Notes: generated from the sequence alone by a model not told the origin. A DNA stretch of 64,000 nucleotides from Pseudopyrenochaeta lycopersici (GCA_003313425.1 NHZP01000015.1:310001-374000); one strand, 5' to 3'. Shown: positions 1 through 12,181, counted from the first letter of the stretch. Program-made: numbers and translations.

Positions 1-1549
1 GTTGCGGCTTCTTGAGCTTTGGCAACTGAAATGGGCAAACGAATGTTTGTCATACAGCACTTGCTCAAGGTCTGAGTATTGTTATCAAGGATCTCAGTTC
101 CGAGAACTTTAGCGACGTGTGTTCCACCTTCTTTAGCCAACGTCCAGCAATACTCCCTGATCTTCTCTTCTCCACCAATGCTCTCTCGCCACTTCAGCGC
201 TTCCGGAATGCACAAGTACGGCGCGTTATCGATCGTACCGACAAACTCAAAGTTGCCCGTGTACTTTGACTTACCTCCATCGACGAATGCGGATTTCGGG
301 AATGGCGAAGCGATTTTTGAATTACGAGGCTCAAAGCCGTGGGATGTTGGTAGTGTGCTGCGCATGAGGTGTTGGTTCCGGAGGGCGACGTGGAAGATGG
401 CACAGCCGCGGGGAACATGTAGCCATCTGCAGTGGTTGATTAGCGACCGATTTATGCAAATTTGTATTAAAATTGAAGGGATATCAGTACGCAAAAAGGC
501 AGTAGTGTGTAGACTTACTTGTGGCAATTGCTCACAAAGAAATCTGGGTCCAATTTCCCAAGATCCAGGTCGACATGTCCAACGCCATGCGCACCATCAA
601 TGCAACTGAGCACGCCCAACTCTTTACACGCCTCGGTAAGGCGTTCAAATGGCATACGAACACCAGGCATACTAACCACGGAGTCGAATATGGCGATTTT
701 TACTTTCCCGCCATTGGCTTCGACTTCCTTGACCTTCTCCTTGAATGTAGAAACCAGCCAATCATCTTCCACAGGGTACGTATACGCAACCTTCACAGAA
801 GAAGCAGGTGTTGTTTCAGTGATATATGCTACAGTCTTTTCGCAAGCGCCATAGATAGTAGCGAAGTAGAGGATGTGGTCTCCCGATTCAAATGTCAGAT
901 TGCGCAAGACGGTATTGACGCCGGTGGTGGCGTTCGGGACGAAGACCAATGTCGAAGCAGGGGTGTTGAGAAGCTTTGCCATTGCTTCTCGGGACTCATC
1001 GAGAAGCTTGGGATACTTGTAGCGGATAAAGTGATCGGGGCTCGCTTCAGCTGCGTCCTGGTAGGCGCGCATTGCTGAGCGAACGACGCGGGGATATGTG
1101 CCGAAGGAGCCTTATATTATCAGAGATTGAAGTCTCATTTGAGATTTTGGCTTTTTAGAAATGGAAAAGTTCAGATCGTTCTTTCATTGGTTGGAAACGG
1201 TGACGCAGGGACGTGTCGTAGCTTGAAGGGGGCGATTTTTTAAACGCAAGCCAAGCTTCACTGAGACTTTTTATCGAAACCGATAAAAATCAATGGTTTT
1301 GCAGCTGTAGAGAGATTGGAATTACAGAGAAGCAGATGATGATGTTTATTTGGTCTGACGAAACGATGTACAAACTGACGGTTGGACTTTGGAGAAATTC
1401 GAATAGGGGAACGACTCACCATGGTTGAGGTTTAAGAAGCTTTTATCAAACAGGAAATCCTTCTCCCTCAGCTCTTTCCCAAACTTCACGCCATCTTTCG
1501 TCCTCACAGCAAGGGTGCTGGACGTGCCGTTGCTCAGGGCCGACGTCAT
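1..1549 (-). CDS. Class V aminotransferase, Egt2-like (C-terminus cut by window edge)
   Basis: This is a pyridoxal-phosphate enzyme of aminotransferase class V. It most resembles fungal Egt2-type hercynylcysteine sulfoxide lyases, which release ergothioneine. Three exons can be placed: 1549-1420, 1110-519 and 426-1, with the reading frame running off the left edge. Joined across the first intron, the N-terminal region reads LNHGSFGTYPRVVR. The second junction gives SNCHKWLHVPRGCA, in which K241 is the expected Schiff-base lysine. LMRSTLPTSHGFEP follows, and this block is also conserved in the family. There is no signal peptide. A TATA-like stretch lies near 1611-1618, about 65 nt upstream of the start codon. 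The family is recognised securely. The exact substrate is inferred, because fungi carry several paralogues (isopenicillin-N-epimerase-like or cysteine-desulfurase-like). Confidence 0.85.
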
Positions 1550-1862
1550 GACTCAAATGTGAAGAAGAGTCTAGTTAGAGATGATGTAGAGAGCCTGAGG
1601 TCAATGTGACTATATATACTTCGAATATAATGACTCAAGGTATATGGGACGAATGACTCCAAGAAAGAACGAAGGATGTGGCATGCGTAGGAGATTCATA
1701 GGGCGCGCTGGTACATTGTGGATGCAGGTCAGAGTGGGATTGGCCAATCAGATCACGGCGGAGCGGCTACAAACGGGTCTTTTTCACGACTTTTTGCATT
1801 TGTCATCTACTTCTACCCATCCACAACTATGAGTCTTGTGACACGCACTGCAATTATCCATC
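1550..1862. promoter_or_regulatory. Promoter interval of the aminotransferase gene
   Basis: This is a 313-bp gap between the start of the minus-strand aminotransferase and the 3' end of the MFS gene, which is also on the minus strand. It holds a TATATATA run at 1611-1618, oriented for the aminotransferase. No coding signal is visible. Confidence 0.4.
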
Positions 1863-3598
1863 TCAAACCATACTCTTCTCATCCTTGGCGGCGTGCACTT
1901 TCATCTCGTGAACGTGATCATCGCTGCTGCTGTTTACTCCCTCAGATAAGGCTGCGATGGTAGCTGGATCATCATGGAAGAGCTTGCCTAGTTCTTCTAG
2001 CGGCAAGCCCTTTGTCTCAGGGAGTGTGAAGATCAAGACGAAGAACCCTAGACCGGATATGACGATGAATACCTATCATCCAAAGTTAGCTACATGTCGT
2101 GCTAAATTATATCGCAAGTGATACTTACCAGGAAAAACTTCCATCCAATATTTGCAAATGCATACGGGGTGACCTGGAGATACACCAGGTCCGCCAAAGC
2201 CAGTACCAAATTTGCAAGCGCTACACCCTTACTCCTGATATGATTGGGGAAGACTTCGCTGAAGAAGACATTTCCGCCCACATCAACGCCCAGATTGTAA
2301 ACTGCAACGAATAGATAAAGCGCCACTGTGCCCAGTATGCCGATTGGTCGCCTGGTAGGATCATCTGTAAAGTGCTTGACGGATGCAGGCTCGACGATCA
2401 AGCACGCGCAGCAGCCGCCAATGCCGAAGAGCATAATAGGCTTTCGACCAATCAAATCGGCGAGGAATGCACCGAGAAGACAGGAGGGGATCGCGGTGCT
2501 GACCCACCCGGCTTGCAGGAAGAGTTGTTGCCTGACTTCGAAACCGAGCGCAGAGTAGAAGGTGGGGCCGTAGTTGTTGATGACGAGGATAGCCGTAGAT
2601 TGACCAAGAAAGGAGTAGAAACATGTTATTGCCACGCGGCGACGATAAGAAGGTTTCGTAAACATGGACATCTGTTGGTAGGTGTCAGTGAATGAGGTTG
2701 CAAGAGAAGGATGGAAGAAGGCTTACCCAAGATGTCTCCAATGTCTGATCGATGACGGTTTGTTTCTTAATCTCTTCAAACTCCTGAGTCGCAAAGACAT
2801 CATCACCCTTGACAGTGTGCAAGTCGAAAATAACCTTCCTCGCTTCTTCCTCTCGACCTTGCAGCATGAGCCATCTAGGACTTTCAGGTGAAAAGAACGC
2901 AATAACCATCAGCAACGCTGGCCAGGGAAGGTACATGCCCAAAAGGCCTCTCCACTGCGTAGTGGGGTTGAGCGAGTAGGAGAACCCAACACCAGTCCAG
3001 GCTGCGATGGCATAACCCGTAGCGATGAACACTGCGTTCAAGCCGACGAAGAAACCACGGTACTTGGGAGGTGCGAGCTCCGTGCAGTAAATCGGGGTAA
3101 GTACCAGGTAACCGAAGGAACTCATGCCCGCGAAGAATCGGCCACCAAGGAACATTTCGATATTTCTTGCGCCGACGATTAGCGCGCCGCCGAACAGGCC
3201 GACAGTGGAGTTGTAGTAGATGCTGGCCTTGCGGCCCCAGCGGTCGAGTACGATGGCTGTGAGAATGACATTGAGGGAAGCGCCGGCTTGGAAGATACCG
3301 GATGTGGCACCCGCGGTGTTGAGCAGGTTGCCAGTGATTTTACCTTCGGCGTTAAGGAGGCCCATGTATTGCAGGAAGGAGGGCTGGCCAAGGGTCACGG
3401 AGATGACTGAGGCTGGGTATCTAGATTAAGATATTAGTCATAGTCATGATCGGTAAATGTTGATGTGAAATATGGAGATGTGCAGTGTGTATGGTAGTTG
3501 ACAACTTACCCAAAGCATATCTGACCGAAGGCAAGGAAGAAGCAGACGAAGAAGCACTTCAATGTTGTTTGTTTGAGGTCAGGAGTTATGCGCGCCAT
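1863..3598 (-). CDS. MFS sugar transporter
   Basis: This is a major facilitator superfamily transporter of the sugar-porter family (PF00083), located in the plasma membrane and moving a sugar or polyol by proton symport or uniport. Four exons are placed at 3598-3510, 3420-2727, 2671-2129 and 2072-1863. They join in frame to 511 residues, the normal size for the family, and all junctions use GTAAGY donors. Family marks are the GRK loop after TM2 (DRWGRKASIYY), PESPRWLMLQGREEEA before the central loop, DLIGRKPIMLFG in the second half, and PETKGLPLEELGKLF after the last helix. The short first exon (MARITPDLKQTT...) is supported by phase and by the membrane helix it begins. The substrate cannot be told; hexose, quinate and lactose permeases share these motifs. 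Confidence 0.9.
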
Positions 3599-4732
3599 GA
3601 TGGGCGAATAGTAATAGGATCAATTTACCAAGGCGATAAAGCCCACAAGAGCAAAGATAGTGTCTTCACATTGATATCAATCTCAAGATCTGCGAGATGC
3701 AGCTCTATATGTGCACAAGCATGCCATGTCGTTACCGCTAGATACATCGGCTACTTAGACAGCACCCAAAGACATGATACCGGGACAAAGGTGTACAGGT
3801 AGTCGTAAGATTGGTTTCAACTATGTCCTTTACAGGTCATCGCACTTCCTATTCCTGCTGATCACGTCTGCATCTGTTTTAGCACTTTGTGGGGAAATCG
3901 GCGATCCATTGGAATAGGCATGTATAACTACCATTTGATACTTATTCCTTGGACGAGCCCCAGGTCACGTTGGTCGGATGTAGGTAGTGAGGGAGGTGAC
4001 TAAACTTGTATAGGAAATCCATGTTTCCCAATGCAGGCGTCGGCGCCTTGAACTATGTTAGCGTGTAGCGGGGAAGATATCAGTCACTTCATCGGAACTG
4101 GACGAGCCGCTGTCCGGAAGTAACTCCGCCTGGTACAAGCACACCAAGAACCTGGTAAGGCAGGCTGTTTGCCTAAAATGATATAGTTATTCTGAGCGTA
4201 CAGTACTCTTAGTAGCTAAGATAGCTAAGATCGTGTGGGTGCCGAAAGCTTGACCGTTGGGGGCGTGCGTTAGAACTTCTATGATTGTGACCTAGTCGGG
4301 TATAGTTCTGTTCTGATATTCCCGAATCCTGGGGCTGGTAAGACCATGGGGCATAAAGGCTACTTGACGATGAGACCTCGGAATGATCGTAACGATAGAC
4401 GATGTTTGCTATGTTGCGCGGCATTCCTTACGACCAGTGCACTGACAGGATGTTCTCTTTGCAGATACGTGAATGATGCGTATACTCATTGATTTTAAGC
4501 TTGTATAATATTTTTTGTTTGAATCGAAAGTATTGGTCTTCCAGCAGAACGCTTCCGTCGACAGAGAACACATCACCAGGATGCAAAAGAAAGATGACCC
4601 ACACGCTCAGCCATCACATCCGAATTATGTACAATATGTAAAAAGAGAGGGGTTTAAGTGATCGTAATCTCAATGATGATTTCAAAACGTACCATCTAAA
4701 TCTTGAGGGTAATAAACAGCACGAAGCAAGAA
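3599..4732. other. Intergenic, no gene seen
   Basis: This is 1.1 kb upstream of the MFS transporter and downstream of the next minus-strand gene. The open frames here are short and unlike any family I know. It probably holds the transporter promoter and the 3' UTR of the neighbour. Confidence 0.4.
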
Positions 4733-5811
4733 TTAGATTGTGCGCACACCTCGCGCAGACTCGGCTCTTACACGCCTCCTGTACTGATCACGGAATTGGA
4801 TGCGACCGTATGTGCCCAGTCCTACCGCCAAGAAAAAGAAGAGAGCCCATACAGACGTGACGACCAGGCCGGTTGGAAAGAAGGCAAGCGCGGTTCCAGG
4901 AACGACGAACGGTGCGGCAGAGGCTACAGCAGCGGATGCTGACGCTGCGGCTTCGGGGTCTGCGTTGGTAGGGCCATTCGCTGACTTTGAAAAAACGCCG
5001 TTGACGAAGGAAGCTTCCTGGGACGAGAGCGTTGTAGTTACGTCTTCGTTGGACAAAGGATTACGTGCGGCGAGGTCTATTTGCGGGATGAGGAGGGGTT
5101 GGAGAGATTCTCTGATGCGATGTTAGCGGTAATTCGAGATTGGAGAATGGGCAAAGTCTCTTACTGGGTCATAGCAGAGCCCATCAGGTTGCTATTTACT
5201 CGGCCAACATACATAAGCACCTTGAGCTCAGTCATGGTGTTTATGTTCTGCCTCTCAACTAATAGCCCATCATTAGGTTCCCTCACGCGGATCGGCGGCC
5301 AGCTCAAGTCTCGTTTTGTAAAGTTTCCATTCATGTTCTGGACGGTAGCTCCAAGGTATGACAAGGTCATGCTCACGTCTGCAGCGGTGACGCCAACCCA
5401 TGGGTTGATGGGAGCCGATACATTGTACATGCGCAGCTCGGCTTGAAACACGCCAGTCTTGTTGTCGAGAAAGGGCAAATTATAGCATACAGCAATTCCA
5501 CTTGGGTTCGAGGCTTGACCGTTGAGGTTTCCCAGCGTGCTCATACATGCTTCGCGCGTCTGCTCTTCCCATTGCACTAGATCCGCTTTTGATGCGTCGC
5601 CTGACGCCGGCGTGAGCGACGCTAAGGGTGCTGTGTCGGCGGCATTTGCATCCTGTCGTCGAGTGAGGGTGGCCATGAGTTCAGCGTCCCGTCGAAGTAC
5701 CTCCTCCACATCATTGCCTGGTTGCAAAAGAGCGTTGATAGGGCCATTCTTGATGGCAGCTGCGTGTCCAGCAGCGAACAGGCCGCCCAGCAGGGCGGAC
5801 TTGAATAACAT
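4733..5811 (-). CDS. Secreted or type I membrane protein of unknown function
   Basis: Two exons, 5811-5165 and 5111-4733, join in frame to 341 residues. The N-terminus (MLFKSALLGGLFAAGHAAA) is a signal peptide. The next 45 or so residues hold two dibasic pairs (RR) that could be Kex2 sites. The mid-region is predicted extracellular, with two cysteines (in REACMS and AVCYN) and N-glycosylation sequons (NKT, NVS, NFT). A Ser/Ala-rich stretch leads to one transmembrane helix (TSVWALFFFLAVGLGTYG) near the C-terminus, followed by a short basic tail (RDQYRRRVRAESARG). The topology is therefore outside-facing with a cytoplasmic tail of about 20 residues. I do not recognise the family; it looks like a conserved fungal surface protein. 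Confidence 0.75.
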
Positions 5812-7686
5812 GGCGAAGAAGGGTATTAGGTTTGACTGTGATATTAAAGTCGATAGTGGTAAGCGTGCCGGGCTGTCCAGCAGCGTACGGTAAGGAAAGT
5901 GGCAAGCAATGAAGCTTCGTAAAGAATGAAAGTACGAAAAGTCAATCGCTGCCCAAAAGAAACCGGCACTGCCAGGGAGTCATTAGCAGAAAATACAAGG
6001 CTGGGACACGACGAATAAGAGAAATGGCAGTGCCAGGTGCGAGGACGCGGTGGGAGACTCGCGGTCGTGGCGTGTCGGACGGCGGGCTCAGAATGGCGTG
6101 ACTCACGAGAGCCATTCCACTCGCAGATCAGGACGAAGTCAGGACGGAGATTCCATGACAGAGTTGAGACCGATGCTGATTGAGGCTGCGACGGATGGCA
6201 CGGGACTATCTATGCGTTCATCCTATAGCGGCTAGCAACGAGCTTAAATTGGCAGTCTGGGAGCCGCAAGTGGTGAAGGCCAACCAAGCTTTCGCTAGCA
6301 GCCGGTTGATTTGGTAGTAGGAAGGGAACTGGCATGACGATGCCTGACCCCTTGAGACAATTGGTGTTGAGGTCTGGAGCAGAGGCGCACTACCCAAACT
6401 AGGGGCGCTTCAGATGCACGCTAGGCCAGCAGGCATGGCCGCGTGTACAGCCAATGAGGGCGCGTAGTGCCGTGTGTGCCGCTGCTGGGGTTTCAGCGTC
6501 GCCCATGTCGCCCAGGGCACCCCGTCTCAACTTTCCCATTGCTTCAGCCTCCGTGGCGCTGACGAACGCCTTCGCAGCGTGGACCGCGACCGGCTGTCAT
6601 GCCAGGCACAGGCAGCCTTGACACCAGAAGCAGCGGCTGTCACCGCACGCTCGCAATGCGATGCGCTGGGTGCGGGCGCGTCGCCGGAGATTATCGGATG
6701 AACGCCTGTGGGACCGCCGCCTGCGAAACCCCAAGTATGTGTGCTTCTTTATCAGCCCTCTGGCGTCGCGGCACGTCACTCGCCTCTCCGAAGCCAGGGC
6801 GCCGGAGCGACGTTAATCCTCACCGTGGGGCTGCCCAGAACAGACGGTGAGCTGCGTGACGCAAAAGGTCGTGTCGCCTCCGTCCTCATCCTCCGGAGAT
6901 AATCACAGCAGCAAACCTCCCCCTCTGTCATCTCCACGGTCCCAATGGGGACTCTGCGCGTATTGAGGCAGGACGGTCCTGCATCCTTCTCCTCTTGCTG
7001 CTGCGATGCAGCCTGGTCCTGCAGCAAGCTGGCAGCCTCCTCATGCAGTGCTACGAATAGTAAGGTACACTGCCGGCGGAGCCTGCTGGTTTCGGGACGG
7101 CACGCGCGCTACTCTTTCAGATATCTGGATGATCTGGCACCATACGGGAACGTCTGGCTGCGAACATATGCACCAGTTCCGCCCTCCAGCAAGAGGCGAC
7201 TCTGAGGTGGCCACGTTCGCCTGCATACAACTAACCCGCAAGGGTGTGCTCGTGCCCAGTGTGCATTCGCCCAACACACATACCCAAGGCCTTATATTGT
7301 CGCCCTCTACTAATGCGCTTCGGAATGCAGGCGAGTAATTGCCAGCACATCAAAAGCCTCTGCGCTTTTGCTCGACGAAGCCTTGCTCTGCCCCGTCAGA
7401 GCGTCAGGACGTCGAGTCTGCCCGAACCTTGCTGCTGTACTTCTTCTATCGACTGGGGCGCCTGGACCCAACTTTCCTCCTTCGTCGTTTCTCACGTTTC
7501 TCGCTCTCTTACGCTGATATGCTCTTTTTGCTTTTTGCATCTCTTCTTGGGCTCTTTCGGCCCTAACTTCCCACTTGCTGCAACCATCCCGCTCGTAACT
7601 GCGCTCCCACACTTCACACCTTCTCCAGTCCTCCTCAGTGGCCACCCTCTACTCACCTGATACGGCGTCTTTCCAGTCTTGCAGCA
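5812..7686. other. Long GC-rich intergenic/leader region
   Basis: This is 1.9 kb between two diverging genes. The stretch 5,900-7,300 is GC-rich and has only short unrelated open frames. From about 7,440 to 7,660 it becomes pyrimidine-rich (CT-rich runs), typical of a fungal core promoter and 5' UTR, and it leads into the pseudokinase start at 7687. No gene or RNA was recognised. Confidence 0.4.
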
Positions 7687-9633
7687 ATGCAGCACGTCTC
7701 TAACTCACCATGGCGGACACCTGCCGTGGACTACCCGAAGCCCCAATACAGTCTCTCGCATACCATATCCATGGTCAACCTCCATGATGATCAGACGTGG
7801 TACACCAACCGCGGGCCCTCATCTCCCACGGCCTCATCAGTTTCATCCTGCACGAGCCGGAGCACAACTCCTACAACGACAAACAACAACCCTTGGTCGA
7901 ACATCATGGCCAGCCCGAGCTCCACATACTCTACCAAATCCACCAGTTCATCACCGAGGGACAGCCCAAATCGTACCCCGCAGTACACAAGCCGATCGAC
8001 AACCCCTATTGCCCCCCAACCACTCAGGCCAATCAATGCAGTAGCAGGATTTGCGCCCATGTCACCTCCGCTTTCGTCATCGGGGGATTCATTCAGAAGC
8101 ATTGATTACCCAGGCTCACCAATGCCAGGCTATCCGGGGTCACCTAATCCTTATCGACAGCCTGTGGCGCCTCTCACACCATTAGTAAACGGCTTCATCA
8201 ATACGTCCATCTTGTCCTCGCAAGGCCAATCTTTGTCCGGCTGGTTTTACGAACTCTGCCGAAAGCAAGGCTGGGACGCTGGTTTGGTGAAGAAGATATG
8301 GCAATGGACCTTGTCCAACCCCAGAGTTGCCATTCTTTTGTTCGTATGCGATGATGTGGCTTCGTGGCGACAAGCGTTTTTCTTTGACCTTCGCGATGAG
8401 AGCTTACCATTTCCCGAAGATCGCCTGCAAGGCATTGTGGCTAACGCTCGAAAAGTTGTGGAAGAGCAGTGGCGCGCTACCTCCAAGGAATTGCCACTAA
8501 CTGGGACTCACGTGGATTTTACTGCTCGCGAGATGGTCCCACTCAAGCATCTTGGACTGATCAGATCGTCTAGAAACTCTGAAAAGAGTGTTGATCGAGT
8601 TCGGATGCAAGGTAGCAGTGACGACCGTGCCCTCGTGCGAAAGCGATTCGTCACTACACGCCCATCCCAAAAGGCCGCCGTTCTGGAGCAGATCAACAAG
8701 TTCAAACAGTACGAGCACAAAAATATTGCGAAATTACTCTGCTCATATGCACAACCGAGCCACGTTGGTATCGTCACCGAGAAAGCACAGTACAGTCTGG
8801 ATGAGTATCTTGCGCTTCCTGGAGGCGACTCAGCCCGTTCCAAGTTGCTTGTGGACTGGATGTTTGAGCTAGCCTCCGCAGTTGAATACCTTCATTCACA
8901 ATCGATATGCCACCGCAACATCCGGCCTCGCAAGATTCTTATTGATGGAGCGCGCATTTTGCTCGCTCCCTTTGAAATTGGTCAAAGCGTTGATACGTTT
9001 AGTCCAACCATGGCAACCTCCCAGCGCCTGGACCAGCTGAATACCTATTTTCAGGATCAGTCTTATACTTATGCAGCGCCAGAAGCCATTGTCTCGCGTG
9101 GTAAGCGGATGGCAGATGTATTCTCGTTGGGCTGCGTGTTCTTGTCCATGATGACAGTCGCGCAAAACCAGTCCTTATCAGTTTTCACGCAATACCGAGC
9201 TGGTTCGACACAAGACGCATCTTTCCACGCTCACCTTGACCGGGTTGGTAGCTGGCGCAATCGGTTGCATGCGTCGACCACTTCTGGCCTCAGGAATGGG
9301 CTTATCGGTTCTGGCAGGAAACTGCGACAACTGAAAGCTGAGGCAGAATGGCTGAGTATCATAGAGAAGATGCTTTTGCCGAGGCCGAAAGAGCGGATCA
9401 AGATGAGCTTTATCCTTGCCAGCCAAGGCAGCGTCAAGGCGACCGGAGGGAGGAGGAGAAGCTTAGACGGTGGAGGCTATAGCGGACAAGTTGCCCCGTC
9501 ACTAACCGTGAGCGGAGCGACCGCAGCCGCTCTAGTGGATATCTCGGAGACGCCGCGGAAACCCGAGTTGAGCGTGTTCGATGGCTATTTTCAGTCACAG
9601 TCGAGGAGGATGGAACCAGCCGGCGGATGGTAA
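7687..9633 (+). CDS. Predicted pseudokinase with disordered N-terminus
   Basis: This is an intronless 648-residue protein. Residues 1-165 are Ser/Thr/Pro-rich and look disordered, with repeated SPxP-type sites. A folded segment follows at about 170-290, then a protein-kinase-like domain at about 310-580. The beta-3 lysine is kept (VRKRF, K319), as are the YAAPEA activation-segment end and the ADVFSLGCVF helix. Two catalytic residues are replaced: the HRD motif reads HRN (CHRNIRPRKIL, Asn411 for the catalytic Asp), and the DFG position reads PFE (P428-F429-E430). No glycine-rich loop is visible. By established kinase rules this should not catalyse normal phosphotransfer, so a scaffold or allosteric role is inferred. 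The partner is unknown. The start is the first ATG after the pyrimidine-rich leader. Confidence 0.88.
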   Translation: MQHVSNSPWRTPAVDYPKPQYSLSHTISMVNLHDDQTWYTNRGPSSPTASSVSSCTSRSTTPTTTNNNPWSNIMASPSSTYSTKSTSSSPRDSPNRTPQYTSRSTTPIAPQPLRPINAVAGFAPMSPPLSSSGDSFRSIDYPGSPMPGYPGSPNPYRQPVAPLTPLVNGFINTSILSSQGQSLSGWFYELCRKQGWDAGLVKKIWQWTLSNPRVAILLFVCDDVASWRQAFFFDLRDESLPFPEDRLQGIVANARKVVEEQWRATSKELPLTGTHVDFTAREMVPLKHLGLIRSSRNSEKSVDRVRMQGSSDDRALVRKRFVTTRPSQKAAVLEQINKFKQYEHKNIAKLLCSYAQPSHVGIVTEKAQYSLDEYLALPGGDSARSKLLVDWMFELASAVEYLHSQSICHRNIRPRKILIDGARILLAPFEIGQSVDTFSPTMATSQRLDQLNTYFQDQSYTYAAPEAIVSRGKRMADVFSLGCVFLSMMTVAQNQSLSVFTQYRAGSTQDASFHAHLDRVGSWRNRLHASTTSGLRNGLIGSGRKLRQLKAEAEWLSIIEKMLLPRPKERIKMSFILASQGSVKATGGRRRSLDGGGYSGQVAPSLTVSGATAAALVDISETPRKPELSVFDGYFQSQSRRMEPAGGW

Positions 9634-10942
9634 ACGGTAGCCAAGACATCAAACAAGATGTCAAACATGGATCACTCCGAGATAAAACTTGGCGAAACAT
9701 GTAAGACATCGATTATTTGAGATAACTGGTAATGCCGTGGTGCCGTGGTGCCGGCATCAGAAGAATGTGTGAAACACGTCAGTTCGGAAAGGGCGGAAAC
9801 GATTTGGAACATGGTGATTCAACCAAGGACATGTTGGAGAGTTGGAACATGGGAATTGAAAGAGTAGGATTATACCTCCCCAACACCACTTTTCATTGCG
9901 TCATGGATGCTTTTTTGTTGTCCAGCATGGGTCGGACCTTTGATACCCCTTCATGCGTCCCCCCGACCCCATTTCCTACTTGACCGTGTTGGCAGCAGCG
10001 ATTGCAGCGATTGCAGCGTTTCAGCGAGCATACCGCATATGAAGATGAAGATGAAGAAGAAGTGGATCCCACGAATCGGTGGCTTATACGCACACATTTA
10101 TGACAGAATGCCTTTGCATTTCACAGGCGAAATGATATCTTTCTCGGGGGGTTGGTAGAAACGCGGGAAAGAGGAGCAGCATGGCGTTGGATTATTCATC
10201 CCCCACCCCACACTACGACATTCTCATGTATTGTTATAGACCCCAATTATCATAATCCGTTGTATTTGAATCTTTACTCTAGTATACTTGTTTGATGAGC
10301 GAGGTTACTTGCGTGTGTTGATGTTGAGGATTTTTTTGCTGTTTAATGATACTAATGTTGAGGTGTTTATTTGATACTTCAAAATACTTACAAAAATTCT
10401 AGTACCTGAATGAACATAGCAGGGGACATACATGTGGCGAGAGATATACAAGTGAAGTCATATTCACAATATCCACCGTATTAATTTCTTTAATTTTATT
10501 CTTGTTCTCCCATTCTTCATTTTTGATAGCATGTGGGCTAAATTATATGAGTATTAATCCCACAATCATGGACAGCTTCAATACAAGGGGCAGAAACTGA
10601 AATAAATAAAAAGATAATGTTCAGGTCAAATGATCATGTTCAATTGATGCAACATGGTCCTATATTCTACACACTCGACTCCATATCTCGGTGGTATCCG
10701 CCAACTGAAGTCACATATGATACATGAGTGCGCTTGCTCGTGATGCGCAAGCTAGATGCTTCTTTGCTCAACTTTCCCGGGCCATTCTTCATAGCAGCTA
10801 CGCGGTCGTTTTGAATTCCCTCCCATCTCCGGTGTCGTCTCGAAAGTGTACAAGTGAAGAGAATAGCCGTCCATCTATGCAATACAATGCCCAAATGCGC
10901 AACCCTTGAGACTCCAAAGTGTGGTTTTCTTTGTTCGTTATC
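9634..10942. other. Intergenic with short tandem repeats
   Basis: This gap lies between two convergent genes. A direct repeat of GATTGCAGC occurs near 10,001-10,020 and a GAAGAT-type run near 10,040. The stretch 10,230-10,640 is AT-rich. No gene was recognised. Confidence 0.4.
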
Positions 10943-12181
10943 TTACACAATCACCTCACCGCAATCGACCAGATTCGGCCGCCATTTGCTGGTGTCAAGT
11001 TCGCCCTCCATGCTGCTCGGTACGGTGACCTCGACGGGCTTGTAAAGATACCAGGCCTTCAACGCTGCTGCTGCGGCCCGTGTTCTCGCCTCGTTCAATG
11101 AGCTTCCTGCACCCTCTCCCAACTTATCTTTCCCGCTGTATACGCCCACTACGAAGACAGGATGCCTACTCAATCGACCAGTTTCTGAGATCAGGCGGGC
11201 AACAGGGCTTTCAAAGCCTTCACGTGCACATAGACGTGAAAGATCGCGAGTTGGAGTGCGGAAATCGAAGAGAGTGCTGATGTCGAGGTGTCGACTGAGG
11301 AAGTGATCGCGGAAAAAGCGCTTCACGAGGGGTGAGCCTAGGTGGACGTGTAGTGCGCCAATCAATGCTCGGACAAAGGACTGTGCGGCTTCCTCCATGG
11401 GGACTGGTGTCTTTTGTAGGGCATGTGGGCTTGGTGGTGCGTTGGCAGAGCCGAATTCGTCGGTTGTCATAATTTTGTGTGTGGTTGTGACGTTCCATTT
11501 CCAGGGAGCCTGTCTTCTTAGAGCTGCGGGAAGCTCATCGCCAGATCGTATCCTCTTGAACTGCAGTAAGCCTGAGTCTACTTCTCCTCCTGGTTCGGCC
11601 GCGGCCTCAATGCCCCATTCGCTGGCCACGGTGGCTAGCGCTTTCGGGCCGATGTAGGCTTCCACTGCAGCGAAGACAACTGGCATTGGGAGGCGGGGGT
11701 AATTGCAAAGAAGCCATTCAGAGGTGTAGTAGCCTAGCAGCTGGCGGCCCAATATTGAAAGTGAGGCATTGTTGAAGGCGGGATTGGGGTCTGCGGAGGG
11801 ATGGACCAGTGTCCGGGCGAGAGCTGGGAGGGGGAAGCGCGGCGGGAGGGAGAGTCGACTTCGGAGGGCATGGAGTTTAGTTGAACGTTCGGCGGCGCTG
11901 GGATGTGGTGATGGGAGCTGCTCTAGTGGGAGTGGCCTCAGGTGGGCAGCTCTTGGTCGCGATGGGGACGAGGCGAAATCTGAGCTTTCTGGGAGCTCAA
12001 CCTCCAGATCTGCGTCATCTCGAATGGCAGCGGTTGATTGGAAGCGGGCTTGTATCCTGTGATTATGAGGTGTGACGCTTCTCCGCGCATTCTTCGCTGC
12101 AGCATAGGGACACGCGGGCCGGCTCCGCAGCGGTTGGGCCAGCAATTGCGAGGCGCATCGTGATATGGCGATCCGCTTCAT
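10943..12181 (-). CDS. MRPL3: Mitochondrial large-subunit ribosomal protein mL44 (MRPL3-type, RNase III fold)
   Basis: The single exon starts at the Met at 12181 (MKRIAISRCASQLLAQP...) and gives 412 residues. The frame stays open upstream to 12310, but the downstream Met is preferred because it begins a typical basic, Ser/Arg-rich mitochondrial presequence. The central part resembles the RNase III-like domain of mL44 (ASLSILGRQLLGYYTSEWLLCNYPRLP; VVFAAVEAYIGPKALATVA). A double-stranded-RNA-binding domain follows near the C-terminus (FVVGVYSGKDKLGEGAGSS followed by NEARTRAAAAALKAWYL). Members of this family are structural components of the mitoribosome with a degenerate nuclease site. It diverges from the small mitochondrial gene at 12399, with 217 bp between the start codons. 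Confidence 0.85.
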   Translation of the reverse strand: MKRIAISRCASQLLAQPLRSRPACPYAAAKNARRSVTPHNHRIQARFQSTAAIRDDADLEVELPESSDFASSPSRPRAAHLRPLPLEQLPSPHPSAAERSTKLHALRSRLSLPPRFPLPALARTLVHPSADPNPAFNNASLSILGRQLLGYYTSEWLLCNYPRLPMPVVFAAVEAYIGPKALATVASEWGIEAAAEPGGEVDSGLLQFKRIRSGDELPAALRRQAPWKWNVTTTHKIMTTDEFGSANAPPSPHALQKTPVPMEEAAQSFVRALIGALHVHLGSPLVKRFFRDHFLSRHLDISTLFDFRTPTRDLSRLCAREGFESPVARLISETGRLSRHPVFVVGVYSGKDKLGEGAGSSLNEARTRAAAAALKAWYLYKPVEVTVPSSMEGELDTSKWRPNLVDCGEVIV

